From CAYXRK01 sp964467615 (GTDB taxonomy: Bacteria; Hydrogenedentota; Hydrogenedentia; Hydrogenedentales; GCA-2746185), in assembly GCA_964467615.1 (NCBI GenBank), contig CAYXRK010000022.1, forward strand, positions 1 to 37,206: a DNA stretch of 37,206 nucleotides, read 5' to 3'. Of this stretch, positions 26,661 to 35,682 are shown in pieces. Under the pieces are notes generated by a model that was not told the origin of the DNA, did not search any database, and was given only the letters and a program-made list of their open reading frames with translations. Numbering within the stretch: position 1 is the stretch's first letter; every line of letters begins with the position of its first letter. A program made the position numbers and the translations under genes.

Positions 26661-27499
26661 ACAATCACGCACCCGCCCCGTACCTTCACTACGTGTTGAC
26701 CGCCGCCGAGCACACGCTGACAATGATGCCGACGAAACGGCTGACCTATCTCGCGCTGTTCCTGGCGTTCTCGCCCGTGCTTATCCCCATCGCGCTCTTG
26801 CTCCAATCCAACATCTGGGCGCAAGACATCAGCGGCCACGATCTCTTCGTCCGCCTCGCCCAATACGTCTATATCAGCGCGCTCTCGCCGCTGCTCGCCC
26901 TGCTATACGGCGCGATGCTCATCGGCGAAGACGTCGAAACCAACACCTTCTCGTATCTCCTCACGCGCCCCGTCCCCCGCTCGGCCTGGGTGCTCGGTAA
27001 ATTCACTGGCTTTTTCCTCGGCGGCACCGCCATGATGGGGGCCTCGCTCGCCATGTACTTCCTTCTTTGCACCCGCCTCGCCGATTTCCCCCTCGGCGCG
27101 TCGAGCATCAAGACCTACCTCCTCTACCTCGCGCCCATGTCCCTCGCCATCGGCGGATACGGCGCGCTCTACATGATCTTCGGCGCGCTCTTCAAACACC
27201 CGATCATCTGGGGCCTCATCTACACGTACATCTGGCAGCGGGCCGCGATCATCCTGCCCGGCTACGTCGACTTCACCACGATCGAAAAGTATGTTTCCGC
27301 GGTCACGCCCGTAGACGCGAAAATGCCTAATCTTTTCGAAGTCCTCGTCGAGCGCACCGGCGTCAGCAAATTCATCATCGAGATCGGTCCCTACACCGCC
27401 GCGGCCACCCTCATCGGCTTCATGATCGCCGCCCCCCTCATCACCGCCTACATCACCCGCCACCGCGAATACACCACCGCCACCGCCGCAAGCGGATGA
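26657..27499 (+). CDS. ABC-2 type permease (second pair)
   Basis: A 280-residue membrane protein with about six helices. It contains the segment YGAMLIGEDVETNTFSYLLTRPVPR, characteristic of ABC-2 permeases (a polar loop after the second helix, with the E-x-x-T-x-(T/S) pattern). It is coupled to the ATPase before it. Two ATPases and two permeases suggest either two exporters made together or one exporter with four different subunits; the sequence does not decide. Confidence 0.9.
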   Translation: MNNHAPAPYLHYVLTAAEHTLTMMPTKRLTYLALFLAFSPVLIPIALLLQSNIWAQDISGHDLFVRLAQYVYISALSPLLALLYGAMLIGEDVETNTFSYLLTRPVPRSAWVLGKFTGFFLGGTAMMGASLAMYFLLCTRLADFPLGASSIKTYLLYLAPMSLAIGGYGALYMIFGALFKHPIIWGLIYTYIWQRAAIILPGYVDFTTIEKYVSAVTPVDAKMPNLFEVLVERTGVSKFIIEIGPYTAAATLIGFMIAAPLITAYITRHREYTTATAASG

Positions 27500-27589
27500 G
27501 TTCAGCCTCCAAGTCATCTTCGACAAGACTGACTGTAACGCCGTCCCGCCGCGTGGGTATGCTGTTCAACGCAGGTGCGGAGGGGCGAA

Positions 27590-28999
27590 ATGAGGCGCGG
27601 CCGGGGAGTGCTGTTTCTTGCGTGTCTGCTCACGCCGTTGGTGTGCGGTGCGCTCTTGGGCGACTGTGGCCTGCGTAAGGACGACTTCGTCAAAGTCAGC
27701 AAGAATGGTTTTGACGCGGCGGACAACGCCGAGGACTTCAACGACTATCCCTGGTCAATGACGTTTTACACGCCGGATGGCGAGACCGAAGGTCACGTGT
27801 ACGTCGGCACGGGAAACAACTTCGCGGGCATCGGCGACTATGTGTATCAAAACGGCGCGAATCTCGATGGCATTCCGTTCCGCCCGGCTGAGATCCGCCG
27901 CCACCGCCCCGACCTCGGCGAGCGCGATTGGGAACGCGTCTACGACACACGCGAAGAGGGCGGACCTTTCCAAACCAGCGGCTTCCGCAGCCTGCGCCCC
28001 TACCGCGCGGAATCGGACGGCGAACTGTATCTTTACGCGGGGTCGTTCGGCGCTGACGCCTCGCTCTACCGTTCGCCCACGGGCGATCCGGGCACGTGGG
28101 AACGCGTCTTCCAAACGGACAAGCCAGGCGCGATTCGCGGCCTAGAGGAACACAACGGCCTACTCTACTTTTCGACCACCGTGCTCGACCTCATCGACGA
28201 AGACTTCGAGACCCCCGAAGGAAAAATCTACGCCACGGACGGCGAAACGTTTTGGCCCGTGATCGAGGACGGTTTCGGCAACCCGAACAACCTCGAGAGC
28301 ATCGTGCTCCGCTCGTTTGACGGCTGGCTCTACGCGGGAACTCGCAACAAAGTCGACGGCTTCGAGATTTGGAAATTCGCCGGCCCTGCCGAAGGCGATG
28401 AAGCACCGGTTCCGATCGTGTTGCAAGGCGGCGCCGACGCGCGTAACGAATCCGCTGGCACGGCGCTGGTCTTCCACGACCGCCTCTACTTCGGCACGCT
28501 CATCTTCGGCGGTCTCATCAACCTGATCGAACGCGGCGTCAAGGGCGCGGACCTCCTCCGCATCGCGCCCGACGACACGTGGGAGAACGTCGTCGGCAAG
28601 GACGGAATCTCCGGTATGGGCCCCGGCTTCGACGATCCGCGTAACGCTTATCTTTGGTCGCTCGCCGAGTTCGACGGGTGGCTCTACGCCGGCACCTGGG
28701 ACGACTCCGTCATCGCGGTCGGCGCGCTCGTAAACCTGCCTCTTATCCCCGGCCTCATCAGCGGCGAAATCAACCCGACCGACGCGCGTGACGTACCGCC
28801 CGGTTTTCTCGCGTTCGCCGGAAGCCTAGGCGGCGACCTGTACAAATCAAAGGACGGCGTCCACTGGACAAATGTCTTCAATCGTGGCCTCGGCAACCAC
28901 AACAACTATGGCATCCGCACGATGGACTCCGCGTCCGGCCGCCTTTATCTCGGCTTCGCTAACCCCTACGACGGACTGGAGATTTGGCGATCGAAGTGA
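27590..28999 (+). CDS. Secreted propeller-like protein of unknown function
   Basis: A 469-residue exported protein. The ATG at 27590 has GGAGG 6 bases upstream and gives a signal peptide (about 1-22). The rest contains repeated blade-like motifs: HVYVGTGNNF, LYLYAGSFGADASLYRS, GWLYAGTRNKVDGFEIWKF, RLYFGTLIFGG, GWLYAGTWDDS and the final GRLYLGFANPYDGLEIWRS. The pattern (x-LY-x-G-T/S ... IWR) at intervals of roughly 60-80 residues suggests a six- or seven-bladed beta-propeller. No catalytic residues are evident. The family is not known to me by name. It lies between the ABC operon and a sulfatase-like lipoprotein gene on the same strand. Confidence 0.82.
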   Translation: MRRGRGVLFLACLLTPLVCGALLGDCGLRKDDFVKVSKNGFDAADNAEDFNDYPWSMTFYTPDGETEGHVYVGTGNNFAGIGDYVYQNGANLDGIPFRPAEIRRHRPDLGERDWERVYDTREEGGPFQTSGFRSLRPYRAESDGELYLYAGSFGADASLYRSPTGDPGTWERVFQTDKPGAIRGLEEHNGLLYFSTTVLDLIDEDFETPEGKIYATDGETFWPVIEDGFGNPNNLESIVLRSFDGWLYAGTRNKVDGFEIWKFAGPAEGDEAPVPIVLQGGADARNESAGTALVFHDRLYFGTLIFGGLINLIERGVKGADLLRIAPDDTWENVVGKDGISGMGPGFDDPRNAYLWSLAEFDGWLYAGTWDDSVIAVGALVNLPLIPGLISGEINPTDARDVPPGFLAFAGSLGGDLYKSKDGVHWTNVFNRGLGNHNNYGIRTMDSASGRLYLGFANPYDGLEIWRSK

Positions 29000-29085
29000 G
29001 CGCAATCCAGGCTACTCCCGCTGGACGGCCTCTGTGCGCTGCTCGATTCTTGATTGCCGCAGCACCGTTCTCATACCGTAGTCGA

Positions 29086-31815
29086 ATGGTCCAACACGTC
29101 TTCCGCGCAGCCGCCGGAACTCGCCGGCGCCTTCTCACCGTGCTTGCGATTGGCGTGGTCCTTGGTTGCGGCCGCAGTGGGCCGGGCCCTACGTCATCCG
29201 GAGAAAACGTCTTCCCCGATGACTCTCCGGTCGAAACCCCGCCCATACATCGTTTTCTCGAGGAGATCGACAAGAACGATCCCTGGTACGAACAGAAGAT
29301 GACGCTCGGCGTCGAGACGCGCGATGTGTTGTTCGCGCCGCGCCTGAGCGACCTTCGGCAAATCGAAGTCCCGCCCGACGGCGCCATCTCCCTCGCGGAT
29401 GTCGACGCCGGAGGCGTAGTTACGCCGCGTGGGCTGCCCATAGCGATAGGGTACAAGCTGTCATGGACCCCCGCGGAACTTCCGTTTCCGAACGGCGGTT
29501 TTGAATCGAATGACCCGGAAAACCGGCCTATCGGCTGGAACGTCGAGGGCCGCGTAGCTTCCGCCGCAGCGGAAGGGATCGCGGCGGGCAAGAACGCGCT
29601 GCTCCTTCTCGGCCCAGGAACGACCCTGCGGCACACCGTTTCCGAGACGACCGGTTCTCTTCGCGCAAAGGTCCTCGTCGTTCGCGTGGCGGCCAAGGCG
29701 GGCGCGCCCAATCAATTGCGGCTCGAGGTCCGTTATCGCACGGCGGAAACCGAGACGCCCGCATCACACGTCGCGACGCATCCCGGTGGTGGCGAATGGC
29801 GCGAAGTCATTGTCTCCGAAAATCTCCCGCGCAGCTTGGTCCCGAATTCTTTGGAGATCATCGTGACGCGCGGCACCGGCGGCCCTGCTTCCGACGTGTT
29901 GATCGACGACGTTAAGATATATGCCGCATCGCCGGACGAAATCGACGCGTGGAAATCCGCGCCGCCGAATTTCGCCGCCGTGATCGCGCCACCCGCTTCG
30001 GCCAAACTTCCCCCGGCGAAAATTCGCGTGCCGATCCTCCCCGCGGCCGAAACGCCGCGCGCCGCGCACGCCCAATACATCGAAATGCTCCCGGCGGAGC
30101 TACGGCTACGAACTCAGCCCGTCCTCGTGCCGCAAGGTAGCAAGCTCGTGTTTGGCTACGGCCTCGTCCTGCCGCCGCCGGCCGAAGACGTGTACCCCGT
30201 CCGCTTCGAGATTTTCGCCGTCGCTTCCACTGGAACGACATTGATATTCGAAACCATGATGCCAATGCACTCCAAATATCGCGGTCGATGGATCGACACC
30301 TCGGTCGATTTGAGTGCATTCGCGGGACAGGAAATCGCGTTCGAATTCAAGTCGGAAATTGTGCTCGATTCCCCGAACGCTCCTCGCTCGCCATATCTCA
30401 CGCCTCTCTGGAGCAATCCCTACTTGGCCTCGCCGACCTCGAAGCATCGGCCCGAAGGCCCCAATTTCCTGCTCATCAGCCTCGACACCATGTCCGCCCG
30501 CCACATGGGGCTTTACGGGTACTCGCGCGCCACCACGCCGCGCCTCGAATCGCTCGCGCCGCGTTTCTTCGTGTTCGACAACGCGTTCGCGCCCGCGAGC
30601 TGGACGTTGCCGTCGCACACCAGCATCTTTACCGGGCTCGCCGCGGCGGTCCACGGAGCAGGCGTCAACCGCCGTGGCTACAAAGTAAAACCCGAGTGGA
30701 CGACCCTGGCCGAAGTCATGCGCCGCAACGGCTACCTCACCACCGCATTCACCGAAGGCGTGGCGGTGCGCGGCGACCTCGGATTCCATCAGGGCTTCGA
30801 ACAGTACTCGAACGGAACGAACCGGCCTCTGCCGCAGGGACTCATTACCACCACCTTTGGGCTCGCGGAGAACTGGCTCGAAGCGCACGCCGATCTCCCG
30901 TTCTTCGCGTTCGTCCACACCTACGAGGCGCATTGGCCCTACATACCTCCCGACGATTTTCGCGCGAAGTTTACCGACGCGCCCTATGTGCCCTCGCCCA
31001 CGCCGTTCCAGGAAGAGCGCCTGACGCCTCTGGACAAGCAACGGTTCATCGACCACTACGACGCTGAGATCGCGTACACGGACTCGGTCGTTGGGTCTTT
31101 CCTCGAACGCATCGCCGACAAGGGCCTGCTCGACAACACCGTGGTTATTCTGTTTTCCGACCACGGCGAGGAACTTTGGGAACATGGCGCGTACGGCCAC
31201 CTCAACAACAACCAAATCTACGACGAAGTGCTCCATGTGCCGCTGATGATCCGACTGCCAGGGCCGGACGCCACTGGCGGACGTGTGCAGCAGGTCGTCT
31301 GCACAACGGACATCTTCAACACCGTGCTCGATCTGGCGAAGCTCAATGTCGACGGCGTGCGCGATTCGCAAAGTCTCGTGCCGTTGATGCGAAGCGACGG
31401 CGGCGAGTATGGGCGCGAGTTTGTCGTCAGCCAACTCGTCATGCACGACAAAGAAGCCGCGCGCGGCCAACCGCAGCCGCCCGATTGGACGACGCGGTCC
31501 GTCCGCACGCTCGACGAAAAATATATTCGCTCGAACCGCGACCACGTTCGCGCCGCCGCAAACGCCGGGCCGGAACAGGCCCAACTATCGCAACAACAGT
31601 TCGACGAAGAACTCTACGACTTGAAGACGGACTACGGCGAGAAGACGAATCTCGGCGCCGAACGGCCCGAACGCGCGGAACATTTCCGGTCGATTCTCGC
31701 CGCGTTTCTCGCCGCGATGGGCGCGCCAGCGGATGATGCTATCGGCGGGCCGAGCCAACCCGTTCAACTGGATCAGACCCTGCGCGAGCAACTGGAGGCG
31801 ATGGGGTACTTGTAG
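29086..31815 (+). CDS. Sulfatase-like lipoprotein (alkaline-phosphatase superfamily) with N-terminal beta domains
   Basis: A 909-residue protein anchored by a lipobox (VVLGC, Cys28). I chose the ATG at 29086 because it yields this signal sequence; upstream in-frame codons do not. Residues about 120-290 look like a carbohydrate-binding-type beta sandwich (ENRPIGWNVEG ... DVLIDDVKIYA). A second beta region spans about 330-440. The sulfatase fold runs from about 459 to 870, with metal ligands in ISLDT (D467) and FSDHGEE (D692, H693). The active-site motif reads TLPSHTS (T507, H511), where true sulfatases have C/S-x-P-x-R. Formylglycine activation is therefore not possible, and it may instead be a phospho-transferase or phosphohydrolase type, as Thr-dependent superfamily members are. 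Confidence 0.88.
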   Translation: MVQHVFRAAAGTRRRLLTVLAIGVVLGCGRSGPGPTSSGENVFPDDSPVETPPIHRFLEEIDKNDPWYEQKMTLGVETRDVLFAPRLSDLRQIEVPPDGAISLADVDAGGVVTPRGLPIAIGYKLSWTPAELPFPNGGFESNDPENRPIGWNVEGRVASAAAEGIAAGKNALLLLGPGTTLRHTVSETTGSLRAKVLVVRVAAKAGAPNQLRLEVRYRTAETETPASHVATHPGGGEWREVIVSENLPRSLVPNSLEIIVTRGTGGPASDVLIDDVKIYAASPDEIDAWKSAPPNFAAVIAPPASAKLPPAKIRVPILPAAETPRAAHAQYIEMLPAELRLRTQPVLVPQGSKLVFGYGLVLPPPAEDVYPVRFEIFAVASTGTTLIFETMMPMHSKYRGRWIDTSVDLSAFAGQEIAFEFKSEIVLDSPNAPRSPYLTPLWSNPYLASPTSKHRPEGPNFLLISLDTMSARHMGLYGYSRATTPRLESLAPRFFVFDNAFAPASWTLPSHTSIFTGLAAAVHGAGVNRRGYKVKPEWTTLAEVMRRNGYLTTAFTEGVAVRGDLGFHQGFEQYSNGTNRPLPQGLITTTFGLAENWLEAHADLPFFAFVHTYEAHWPYIPPDDFRAKFTDAPYVPSPTPFQEERLTPLDKQRFIDHYDAEIAYTDSVVGSFLERIADKGLLDNTVVILFSDHGEELWEHGAYGHLNNNQIYDEVLHVPLMIRLPGPDATGGRVQQVVCTTDIFNTVLDLAKLNVDGVRDSQSLVPLMRSDGGEYGREFVVSQLVMHDKEAARGQPQPPDWTTRSVRTLDEKYIRSNRDHVRAAANAGPEQAQLSQQQFDEELYDLKTDYGEKTNLGAERPERAEHFRSILAAFLAAMGAPADDAIGGPSQPVQLDQTLREQLEAMGYL

Positions 31816-31836
31816 CAGCGCGATATTGCCTGCGGA

Positions 31837-32193
31837 CTACACGCTAAACGATTCGCCGCAGCCGCAGGTGCTCGAGGCGTTCGGGTTTTGGAAGACGAAG
31901 CCCTTGCCCTTGAGGCCTTCCTTGTAATCGAGCACGATTCCCTTGAGGTAGATCGAGCTCTTGCGGTCCATGAAGAACTTCACGCCGTCCTGTTCGACGA
32001 CGTTGTCGCTGTCGCGCTGTTTGTCGAAATCGAGCACGTACGAAAGGCCGGAGCAGCCGCCGCCCTTGACGGCCATGCGCACTCCATCGACTCGGTCTCC
32101 TTCGTTCGTCAACAGCCGCCTCAGTTCCTCGACCGCGTCATCGGTCGCGGTGACGAGTCCCTTGGGCGCGGGGCTTAGAACATCGGTACTCAT
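31837..32193 (-). CDS. A-type iron-sulfur carrier protein (ErpA/IscA/HesB family)
   Basis: A 118-residue protein that carries or inserts Fe-S clusters in the cytoplasm. The three conserved cysteines are present (C47 in GGGCSGLSY; C110 and C112 in STCGCGESF). The ATG at 32193 has GAGGT 7 bases upstream; a longer reading would overlap the gene upstream and is rejected. It is downstream of the DUF1858-type gene with a 25-base gap and is probably co-transcribed. Its end faces the end of the sulfatase-like gene. Whether it is ErpA, IscA or SufA cannot be told. Confidence 0.95.
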   Translation of the reverse strand: MSTDVLSPAPKGLVTATDDAVEELRRLLTNEGDRVDGVRMAVKGGGCSGLSYVLDFDKQRDSDNVVEQDGVKFFMDRKSSIYLKGIVLDYKEGLKGKGFVFQNPNASSTCGCGESFSV

Positions 32194-32218
32194 AGGTTGG
32201 ACCTCGTTGTCGTGATTG

Positions 32219-32755
32219 CTATAGAGTCGCCGCGACGGGCGCTTCATTCGCTTGTTCTGCTTCAGATTCTTCGACCAGACCTTCGAGAACGTCGAACAAC
32301 ACGTCGACGTCGACGCCATACGCTATGCAGACTTGGCCGACGGTCTCGTACTCGGCGATGCCGCAATTCGAGCAGCCGCCGAGATGAAACGCCGCGAAGA
32401 CCTCGCCCACTTGCGGGTGGACAGCCATGGCCTCCTCGATGGTCATGTCCGGGTCGAAATGCTTTCGCGCGCTGACCCCGCGGGCCTTCAATTCCTCCGA
32501 GACGATCTGCTGGCCCGTGGGATACAACTCCGCCGAATCGTCGCCCCAATAACGGTAAAACTCGTCCCGTGTGGCGGGCATCAGCATTTCGGGCCGTTGC
32601 AGCTTCTTGATGAAGGGCTTGGGCACGCGGTCCACCTCGCCCGTCATCGGGATATACGTGAGATACCGGCGGACCGACTCGTCGTCGCCGCACTCGTAAA
32701 ACATCCACGCATCGCCCTTGCCGGGAACGGGCTGGCTCGTTTTGTAGTACATCAT
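32219..32755 (-). CDS. DUF1858-type redox-disulfide protein
   Basis: A 178-residue protein. The C-terminal part (about 103-165) matches the DUF1858 helical domain of hybrid-cluster-associated proteins. It begins DPDMTIEEAMAVHPQVGEVF and contains the CxxC pair C128-C131 in GGCSNCGI. The N-terminal 95 residues (YYKTSQPVPGKGDAWMFYE ...) are not known to me. Two adjacent ATG codons (32755, 32752) are possible; GGTGAG lies about 8 bases before the first. Its position before the Fe-S carrier gene suggests a role in redox or Fe-S metabolism, which is inference. Confidence 0.85.
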   Translation of the reverse strand: MMYYKTSQPVPGKGDAWMFYECGDDESVRRYLTYIPMTGEVDRVPKPFIKKLQRPEMLMPATRDEFYRYWGDDSAELYPTGQQIVSEELKARGVSARKHFDPDMTIEEAMAVHPQVGEVFAAFHLGGCSNCGIAEYETVGQVCIAYGVDVDVLFDVLEGLVEESEAEQANEAPVAATL

Positions 32756-33114
32756 TGGGCGTCTCACCGCTAATGCCAAACACGAGCATTCTACCGATTA
32801 TTCCGGCGAGGTTCGAGCTGCGCACAGGGTCCGATTCGGGACTGATTTCGGCCGAAACGGTTGAAAAAACGCCGTGGCGAAACAATGGTCTCCGCATTTT
32901 CGAGTTTTCGGATGTGGAAAATGTTACAAAGTTGTCGACTCCATTTCGTCCCCTCCGGAGCGCGTAGCCGGATACGGAATCACGTAGAGTTAATTTTACG
33001 TAAGGATTCGGGCCTGCGGTGGAGAAAATTTCACGGGTGTTCGTTGATACCATTGGACTTAGCATCGATCCGAGTCACTTTTTAGTCCGATTTTGGGCGT
33101 CAAAACTCCGCTCA

Positions 33115-33151
33115 AGGGCGTAGATTCGCCCTCCTGTGGCGTTCAAACGCC
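33115..33151. repeat. Two adjacent small hairpins
   Basis: AGGGCG/CGCCCT (33115-33120 and 33127-33132, loop of 6) is followed by GGCGT/ACGCC (33138-33142 and 33147-33151, loop TCAA). On the plus strand a T-rich GTTCTTTTCC follows. They might act as a weak terminator or barrier, but no gene runs into them from the plus side, and the NB-ARC gene ends some 350 bases away. Confidence 0.3.
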
Positions 33152-33398
33152 GTTCTTTTCCGTTTCATGGGCAAGACGACCTCCTTTCGAGTGCTCGACG
33201 AGCAAGCAGTTCAGCGCGACCGGAGACAGACACAACTCCCCCCATATATATAGTCCAAGTGTGTTGACCTATATTTTTGAAAATGAGCCGGTTTTAGGGG
33301 CTGGAATGGGTGTTTACGAGGGGTGCTTAGGAGCGGAGCTTTGGCGGAATTGGCGCGGCGAAGTGCGGCTCGGTATCGAGTGGGGAATTGTTTTTCAG

Positions 33399-33425
33399 AC
33401 AGGATTAACAAGATTTACATGATGG
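33399..33425 (+). repeat. Degenerate 9-base tandem repeat (ACAGGATTA type)
   Basis: Three units in a row: ACAGGATTA, ACAAGATTT, ACATGATGG. Short repeats of this kind are scattered between genes in many environmental genomes. This one lies 80 bases from the end of the NB-ARC gene. Confidence 0.5.
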
Positions 33426-33504
33426 TGAGGGGACGCGTGGGTTTTGGGCCGGGGAATTGAGGGGTTCGCGGGGTTTTGGTGGATCGATTGGCTATTGGAT
33501 TCAG

Positions 33505-35682
33505 TCAAAAATACTTGGACAAAAAATGCCTGATCAAACGCAAGGGCGATAGCGAATCACTTCGCTCGCTGCGAAGCCGTTCGAGTAGGGCGCGGGCGTT
33601 GGTGGCGTGAGGACTTTCGATCTGGTCGTAGATTTCGAGCGCCTGCTCGGCGTAAGGAATCGCCTCTTCGCGGCGGCCGATTTTGGCGAGTTCGCCCGCG
33701 AGGTTATGTAGAGAGATTCCTTCGCTGCTCCGGTCGCGGATTTCGCGGGCAATGATGAGATTCTGCTCGTAGAGATGGATCGCCTTGCGCGACTCGCCGC
33801 TTCGGGCGTAGGCGTTCCCGAGGTTGCCCAAGCCGATACCTTCGAGGCGGCGGTCGCGGATTTCGCGGGCGATGATTAGATGTTGCTTGTGGCACTCGAT
33901 CGCCTTGCGCGTTTCGCCGAGGCGCGCGTAGGCGAGTCCCAGGCCGCCCAAGGCACTTACCTCCATTCGGCGGTCGCCGATTTCGAGGGCGATGTTGAGA
34001 GTGTGTTCGCAGAATTCAATCGCCTTCCGTGTCTCACCTAGCACCACGTAGCCCATCCCCATGTTGCCCAAAGCGCCTGCTTCCGCTTGGCGGTCTTCGA
34101 GTTCGCGAGATATGACGAGGGCTTGCTCGTGGTATTCGATCGCCTTACGCGTCTCGCCGAGGCGCGCGTAGGCGATCCCCAGGTTGCCGAGATGATTGCC
34201 TTCCTGCTTGCGGTATTCGAGTTTCCGCGCCGCGTCGAGTGCCGCGTCGAGCCAGGCGATTATGGCGCGGGGATGGAGGCGCAGATCCAGACAATAGGCG
34301 CCCGCTACGGGATAGTCGCTGCACAGGATCGCGGCGGCGGTCTCGGCTTCCCAGTGGGCGGCGGCCCAGGCGTGCCCGGCGCGGATGTTGCCCCATTCTC
34401 GATCGAACAGCGCGAGGCCTTGCACGATCGAATCGCCGCCTCTTTTGTACAGTTGTTTTGCTCTTCGGAGCACTCCGACGTAATGCGCGGCGTGACGTTG
34501 TGCGTCAGTAGCGCGCTCGCTTTTGCTCAGTCGGCCTTGGGCGTAGTCGCGCACGAGGTCGTGGAGCCGAAATCGGTTGGGGGCTTTCTCCCATTTGACA
34601 ATGCTGGCGGCGTGCAGGTTGCTCAATGTCTTCGTCGCGGAATTCTCGTCGACCTGCCAAACGGTTGCGGCGGCCAGCGCGTCGAAGCTGCCTGGAAAAA
34701 CGGCGAGGGCGCGCCATAGCCGTTGCAGCGGTGGTTCCAGCAGGCGGTAACTGATCGCGAGCGAGGCCTCGATGCCACGTTCTTCATCGGTCGAGCCTTT
34801 GTATGCGTCCAATGTGGCCAGCCGTTTTTTCTCGCTGCTCAGGTCATTTAGGAAGTCCTCGATGCGGAGTGTTGGGCGGCTTTTGAGGGCGGAGGCCGCC
34901 AACCGTAATGCGAGTGGAAGATGTCCGCAGCGTTCAGCCAGGGCGGCGGCATGCGCGTCGATGCGCGGGCAGATTTTGACGAGCAGTTCCTGCGCTTTTG
35001 CTGGCGGTAGCGAATTGACGTCGACCACGGTCATGTTCGGCAGAGTGAAATGGTGTCGTGAGGTGACGATGAGGCCGCAGCCGTCGGGCGGGGGGACGAG
35101 CGGCGCGAGTTGTTGCGCCTTGAGCGCGTTGTCCATCAGGAGGAGGACGCGCTTGCCCTCGAGGGCGGAGTGGTAGAGGCCTTGCAGTTGGTCGATCTCT
35201 TCGGGCAGGCGCGCGTCGGGATGAAACGCGCGGACGACGTGCTGCAGCGCCTCGGCGGGCGTGGCGGGTTTGGAGGAAGCGTCGTTGCTCGCGCCGCGCA
35301 GATTGAACGCGATGTGGCCGTCGGGAAAACGCGGCTTGATGCGCCTGGCCACGGCCTTGGCCAGTTCGGTTTTGCCGACGCCGCCCATGCCGCGCACGCC
35401 GGAAATGACCGCGCCGCTGCCTAGGCCGTCGAAGGCCGCGAGCAGGGCGCAAATTTCGGACTCGCGTCCGACGAAGTCGCCGACGGGGTCGGAGATTTGG
35501 TGGTGGTTCTGGAGTGAGGGGGGAAGAGGCTGAGAAATAATGACCGTTTTGTCGCCTAGAACTTTATCGCCGTCGACCACATCGCCCTCGATCTTGGTGA
35601 TGTCGCGTGTCGCTTCATATTTATTGACGGCGAGGTTCGCCTGCTCTTGCACAGACTGGTCTCTTTGGTCCATGTTGCTCAT
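33505..35682 (-). CDS. NB-ARC/TPR STAND ATPase (NLR-like) with an N-terminal GD-repeat motif
   Basis: A 725-residue NLR-like signal ATPase that would oligomerise on sensing a ligand. Residues 1-30 are short and polar. Residues 33-48 hold the motif GDVVDGDKVLGDK, also found in the adjacent membrane protein. The NB-ARC domain follows: GDFVGRE (68-74), Walker A GMGGVGKT (98-105), Walker B RVLLLMDNA (178-186), sensor GLIVTSR (203-209), CGHLPLA (252-258) and the MHD-type LHDLVRDYA (373-381). Residues 498-697 are five consecutive 40-residue TPR-like repeats (LGNLGIAYARLGETRKAIE...), the likely sensing part. No enzymatic effector domain is fused. The ATG at 35682 overlaps the upstream stop (ATGA). 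ATGs at 35691 and 35673 are alternatives. A role in defence or cell death is inference. Confidence 0.88.
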   Translation of the reverse strand: MSNMDQRDQSVQEQANLAVNKYEATRDITKIEGDVVDGDKVLGDKTVIISQPLPPSLQNHHQISDPVGDFVGRESEICALLAAFDGLGSGAVISGVRGMGGVGKTELAKAVARRIKPRFPDGHIAFNLRGASNDASSKPATPAEALQHVVRAFHPDARLPEEIDQLQGLYHSALEGKRVLLLMDNALKAQQLAPLVPPPDGCGLIVTSRHHFTLPNMTVVDVNSLPPAKAQELLVKICPRIDAHAAALAERCGHLPLALRLAASALKSRPTLRIEDFLNDLSSEKKRLATLDAYKGSTDEERGIEASLAISYRLLEPPLQRLWRALAVFPGSFDALAAATVWQVDENSATKTLSNLHAASIVKWEKAPNRFRLHDLVRDYAQGRLSKSERATDAQRHAAHYVGVLRRAKQLYKRGGDSIVQGLALFDREWGNIRAGHAWAAAHWEAETAAAILCSDYPVAGAYCLDLRLHPRAIIAWLDAALDAARKLEYRKQEGNHLGNLGIAYARLGETRKAIEYHEQALVISRELEDRQAEAGALGNMGMGYVVLGETRKAIEFCEHTLNIALEIGDRRMEVSALGGLGLAYARLGETRKAIECHKQHLIIAREIRDRRLEGIGLGNLGNAYARSGESRKAIHLYEQNLIIAREIRDRSSEGISLHNLAGELAKIGRREEAIPYAEQALEIYDQIESPHATNARALLERLRSERSDSLSPLRLIRHFLSKYF
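33592..34191 (-). repeat. Five 120-base tandem repeats coding for TPR units
   Basis: Within the NB-ARC gene, five consecutive units of exactly 120 bases encode 40-residue TPR-like repeats with no insertions. The first four share LGETRKAIE or SGESRKAIH and (E/I)xDRR-type ends; the fifth is more diverged. Such regular arrays can gain or lose units by recombination, which may vary the sensed ligand. Confidence 0.75.

Larger units (their letters stand above)
32756..33504. other. Long intergenic region without a supportable gene
   Basis: About 750 bases, partly poorer in GC (around 33230-33290, with CCATATATATAG). Open frames here have atypical composition and no recognisable product. It should contain the promoter of the DUF1858/Fe-S carrier operon, but I see no clear boxes. 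It holds two adjacent small hairpins (33115-33151) and a 9-base tandem repeat (33399-33425). It marks the boundary between the core-like genes and the NB-ARC module. Confidence 0.6.

Noticed and set aside
28984..29085. Upstream start of the sulfatase-like gene
   Set aside because: It would overlap the propeller gene and bury the lipobox signal sequence in the interior; the ATG at 29086 exposes it.
32801..32820. tRNA T-arm-like GGTTCGAG
   Set aside because: No acceptor or anticodon stem can be drawn around it.
33093..33422. Open frame of 109 codons on the plus strand
   Set aside because: Codon use and composition are unlike the neighbouring genes, there is no ribosome site, and it runs across hairpins and tandem repeats.
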